From: Bosea sp. 685
GTDB taxonomy: Bacteria > Pseudomonadota > Alphaproteobacteria > Rhizobiales > Beijerinckiaceae
DNA length: 64,000 nt
Assembly: GCF_031884435.1 (NCBI RefSeq)
Contig: NZ_CP134779.1
Location: 248,001 to 312,000, forward strand
Direction of reading: 5' to 3'
Shown here: positions 61,955-64,000 of the stretch, piece after piece
Numbering within the stretch: the first letter of the stretch is position 1
Layout: every line of letters starts with the position of its first letter
Notes under the pieces: generated by a model
Told to the model about the DNA's origin: nothing
The model's input: the letters and a program-made list of their open reading frames with translations, nothing else
Database searches by the model: none
Translations under genes and position numbers: made by a program

Positions 61955-64000
61955 TCATTCCTTGCTGTCGTCTTTCGCGAGATCCCTGGCCGGTTCGGGC
62001 GAGGGCTGCGGCTCCGGAGGGGCCTCCTCCGTGGATTCGTCTTCGATCTTGTGGTGCCGCGCGCGACGGGCCGGCGCTGCGGGCTTGGCCGGCTTGCGCG
62101 CCTCGAGCTCGCGCCCGACCGCCTTGGCGATGCCGGCGAGCGATTGCTCGATGCCTTCCAGTCCCTTGACCGCGAGTTCGGGGATTGGCGGCGCGACCTC
62201 CATCTCGGCCAGGCGCTTGTGGATGACATAGTTGAGGTCGCTGGTCACACGGCCGACGATATCGACCTCGGCGACGACGCAGACCAGGTCGAAATCCATC
62301 GTCGTGGTGCCGAGCTTCTTGAACAGCACGTTCGGCGGCGGCTTCTGCAGCACGTCGCCATGCGCGGTGGCGGCCTCCGACAGCATGGTGCGGACCTCGG
62401 TGGGGTCATAGCTGCGCGGTACCGAAATCGAGATCAGCACGCGCCCGGTCCGGTCGTTGCGGACCCGGTTGCGGACGACGCCCGAGATCAGGTTCGAATT
62501 GGGCACGATCACCGATGAGCGGTCGAAGGTCGCGATCTCGGTCGAGCGCACATTGATCTTCTTGACGATGCCTTCCGCGTCGCCGACGACGACCTGATCG
62601 CCGACGCGGATCGGCCGCTCCCAGAGCAGGATCAGGCCGGAGACGAAATTCGACACCACCGATTGCAGGCCGAAACCGATACCGACCGAGAGCGCGCTGG
62701 CGACCAAGGTCAACCGTTCGAGACTGAGGCCCAGCGACGAGAAGGCGAGCGCGACCGCCGCGGCGTAGCCGAGATAGCCGGCGGCGGTGGTGATCGAATT
62801 GCGCAGCCCGGTGTCGAGCTTCGTCGTCGGCAGGAATTTGCCGTCGAGCCAGCCCTGCATCGAGCGCGTCGCCATCAGGCCGAGCGCGAAGAGGAAGGCG
62901 GCGATGATGATCGAGGACAGCGAGACAGTGACGCCACCGACCTGGAAGCCGAAGAAGGCGGCGCGCAGCGAGGAGAAGAAGTCGGCCGACTCCAGACCCC
63001 AGGGCGCCAGCGCCAGCATGATCGTGATGATGATCAGGATCAGCTTGAGAAGACCGGTGCCGACCACCGCGATCTTCTGCAGCGTCGCCTCGCGAATGCC
63101 GATGCCGGCCTTCAGCGTCAGGGCGAAGCGGCCCTTGCCGGTCAGCGCCCGGGCGATGCCGAGTTCGAGGAACTGATAGATCAACACGAACAGGCAGGCG
63201 AGGATGCCGATCCAGAGCACCTGCTCGGTCAGGAAGGTCGCGAAGACGACATAGCCGCTGAGTGCCGCCAGCACGATGACGAGACCGACGGCCCAGCCGA
63301 ATATCCTGACCGGGCCGAGGCTGGCGCCATCGACAGGGACATAGGGGCCCAGGCAGGCCTCTTCCTCGACTTCGTCTTCGTCGCGTAGCTGGTACAGGCC
63401 CGCGATCAGGGTCAGCGCGAAGATGATGGCAAGAGCGCCCTTGATCAGGATCGAGACCGCAAGCCCGGCCGCGATCGCCTGCAGCCAGGCTTCCAAAACC
63501 TTGCCGATCGACAGCACAAGCGCGAGTGACCCGGCGAGCCAGACCACGATGCGCGCGGTTGAATCCATGACGCTGACGAGGCGTCGCTGCGGCTTGCCCG
63601 GCGCGAACAGCGCGTCCGACAGAGCCTGGACGAACGCGAAGATGGCCAATCCGATGACGGCAGCCCAGACCACGGGCTGGATGCGCGGCGGCAAGAGGCC
63701 GGCGGTGTTGAGCGCTGAATAGATCAGCCAGCTCGCTATGGCCGGCGGCGCGGCGCCCGCGACGATATGGGCGAAGGCAACATAGAGACAGTGCAGGTTG
63801 CTGTAGCCTTCCCTGCTGTCGATGCGCGCGGTGAAGCGTGGCATGTAGCGGGCGCGGATGACGTAAAGCAGGATCGCGCCGATAAAGGCGGCGACGATAA
63901 ACAAGCCGCGCAGGCCAGACAGTGCATCGCCGAAGACCGAGAGCCAGCCGCCGAAGATGTAGCCGGAGGCGCGCATGTCCTCGGGGAAGGTCGAGAGCGC
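61955..64000 (-). CDS. Large MscS-family mechanosensitive channel (5' end outside the window)
   Basis: The frame is open to base 64000, so the N-terminus, probably including a signal peptide and periplasmic DUF3772-type domain, is missing. About 680 residues are seen with ten or so membrane segments, then the MscS pore helix SVGIGFGLQSVVSNFVSG and the beta domain RPIRVGDQVVVG, VPNSNLISGVVRNR, ISISVPRSYDP. The C-terminal tail is Ala/Pro/Lys-rich (KPAKPAAPARRARHH). It releases solutes under osmotic shock. It is co-transcribed with the CAP lipoprotein. Confidence 0.9.
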   Translation of the reverse strand, partial: ALSTFPEDMRASGYIFGGWLSVFGDALSGLRGLFIVAAFIGAILLYVIRARYMPRFTARIDSREGYSNLHCLYVAFAHIVAGAAPPAIASWLIYSALNTAGLLPPRIQPVVWAAVIGLAIFAFVQALSDALFAPGKPQRRLVSVMDSTARIVVWLAGSLALVLSIGKVLEAWLQAIAAGLAVSILIKGALAIIFALTLIAGLYQLRDEDEVEEEACLGPYVPVDGASLGPVRIFGWAVGLVIVLAALSGYVVFATFLTEQVLWIGILACLFVLIYQFLELGIARALTGKGRFALTLKAGIGIREATLQKIAVVGTGLLKLILIIITIMLALAPWGLESADFFSSLRAAFFGFQVGGVTVSLSSIIIAAFLFALGLMATRSMQGWLDGKFLPTTKLDTGLRNSITTAAGYLGYAAAVALAFSSLGLSLERLTLVASALSVGIGFGLQSVVSNFVSGLILLWERPIRVGDQVVVGDAEGIVKKINVRSTEIATFDRSSVIVPNSNLISGVVRNRVRNDRTGRVLISISVPRSYDPTEVRTMLSEAATAHGDVLQKPPPNVLFKKLGTTTMDFDLVCVVAEVDIVGRVTSDLNYVIHKRLAEMEVAPPIPELAVKGLEGIEQSLAGIAKAVGRELEARKPAKPAAPARRARHHKIEDESTEEAPPEPQPSPEPARDLAKDDSKE

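Overview
The window is chromosomal DNA from a GC-rich alphaproteobacterium, most likely a member of the Hyphomicrobiales (Rhizobiales) close to Bosea, Methylobacterium or Beijerinckiaceae. The evidence is the gene order: ftsE-ftsX-DUF218-plsC, ChaC-DUF2125 facing rpoH-rluD, hemY/mitofilin/hemD divergent from tsaD-gpsA, sitABCD divergent from a cysteine-free Fur protein, xerD divergent from aroK-aroB, and an ndvA homologue. Short mosaic palindromes of the type common in rhizobial genomes, a GTTC-N7-GTTC LexA box and frequent GTG/TTG starts agree with this. The genus is an inference. No rRNA, tRNA, CRISPR array, transposase or phage gene was found.

Layout. 1-4.1 kb: 3' part of an alkaline phosphatase, a DUF3299-like periplasmic protein and a LolD/FtsX-type ABC pair with a histidine-rich loop. 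4.1-7.5 kb: an uncharacterised Cys-containing protein, a secreted protein, a 24-residue membrane peptide and a DrrAB-type ABC exporter. 7.6-16.2 kb: a chemoreceptor, prfC, a Tat-type class V aminotransferase, a degenerate AAA+ protein, a Cys/Met-metabolism PLP enzyme, TspO, a CpdR-like receiver and hpt. 16.4-21.3 kb: a frameshifted zinc-ribbon/DUF3426 gene, ftsEX, a DUF218 protein, plsC and a small gene under a LexA box. 21.4-29.4 kb: chaC, DUF2125, rpoH, rluD, hemY and a hemD-mitofilin fusion. 29.6-34.6 kb: tsaD, gpsA, a small protein, an EVE protein and acs. 34.7-38.9 kb: a Mur/Fur regulator and the sitABCD manganese/iron importer. 38.9-45.2 kb: transglutaminase-like protein, luciferase-like oxidoreductase, SGNH hydrolase, an OmpR/EnvZ-type pair, a small FPASDP protein and HutD. 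45.4-51.9 kb: a polyamine-type ABC importer with a creatinase-like M24 protein, an exported cyclophilin and a TetR regulator. 52.3-64 kb: xerD, aroK-aroB, DUF1330, a cation/proton antiporter, ndvA, a MotAB-type pair, a VanX-like dipeptidase, a CAP lipoprotein and the 3' part of a large MscS-family channel.

Most of the window is conserved core. The sections most worth a second look are: the metal-type ABC cluster at the left end; the SOS-box gene near 20.9 kb; the frameshifted DUF3426 gene at 16.5-17.2 kb; the orphan AAA+ protein with a destroyed P-loop; the hemD fusion with no hemC beside it; and the 45.4-51.9 kb uptake cluster, where an exported prolyl isomerase sits next to a prolidase-fold protein that has lost canonical metal ligands.
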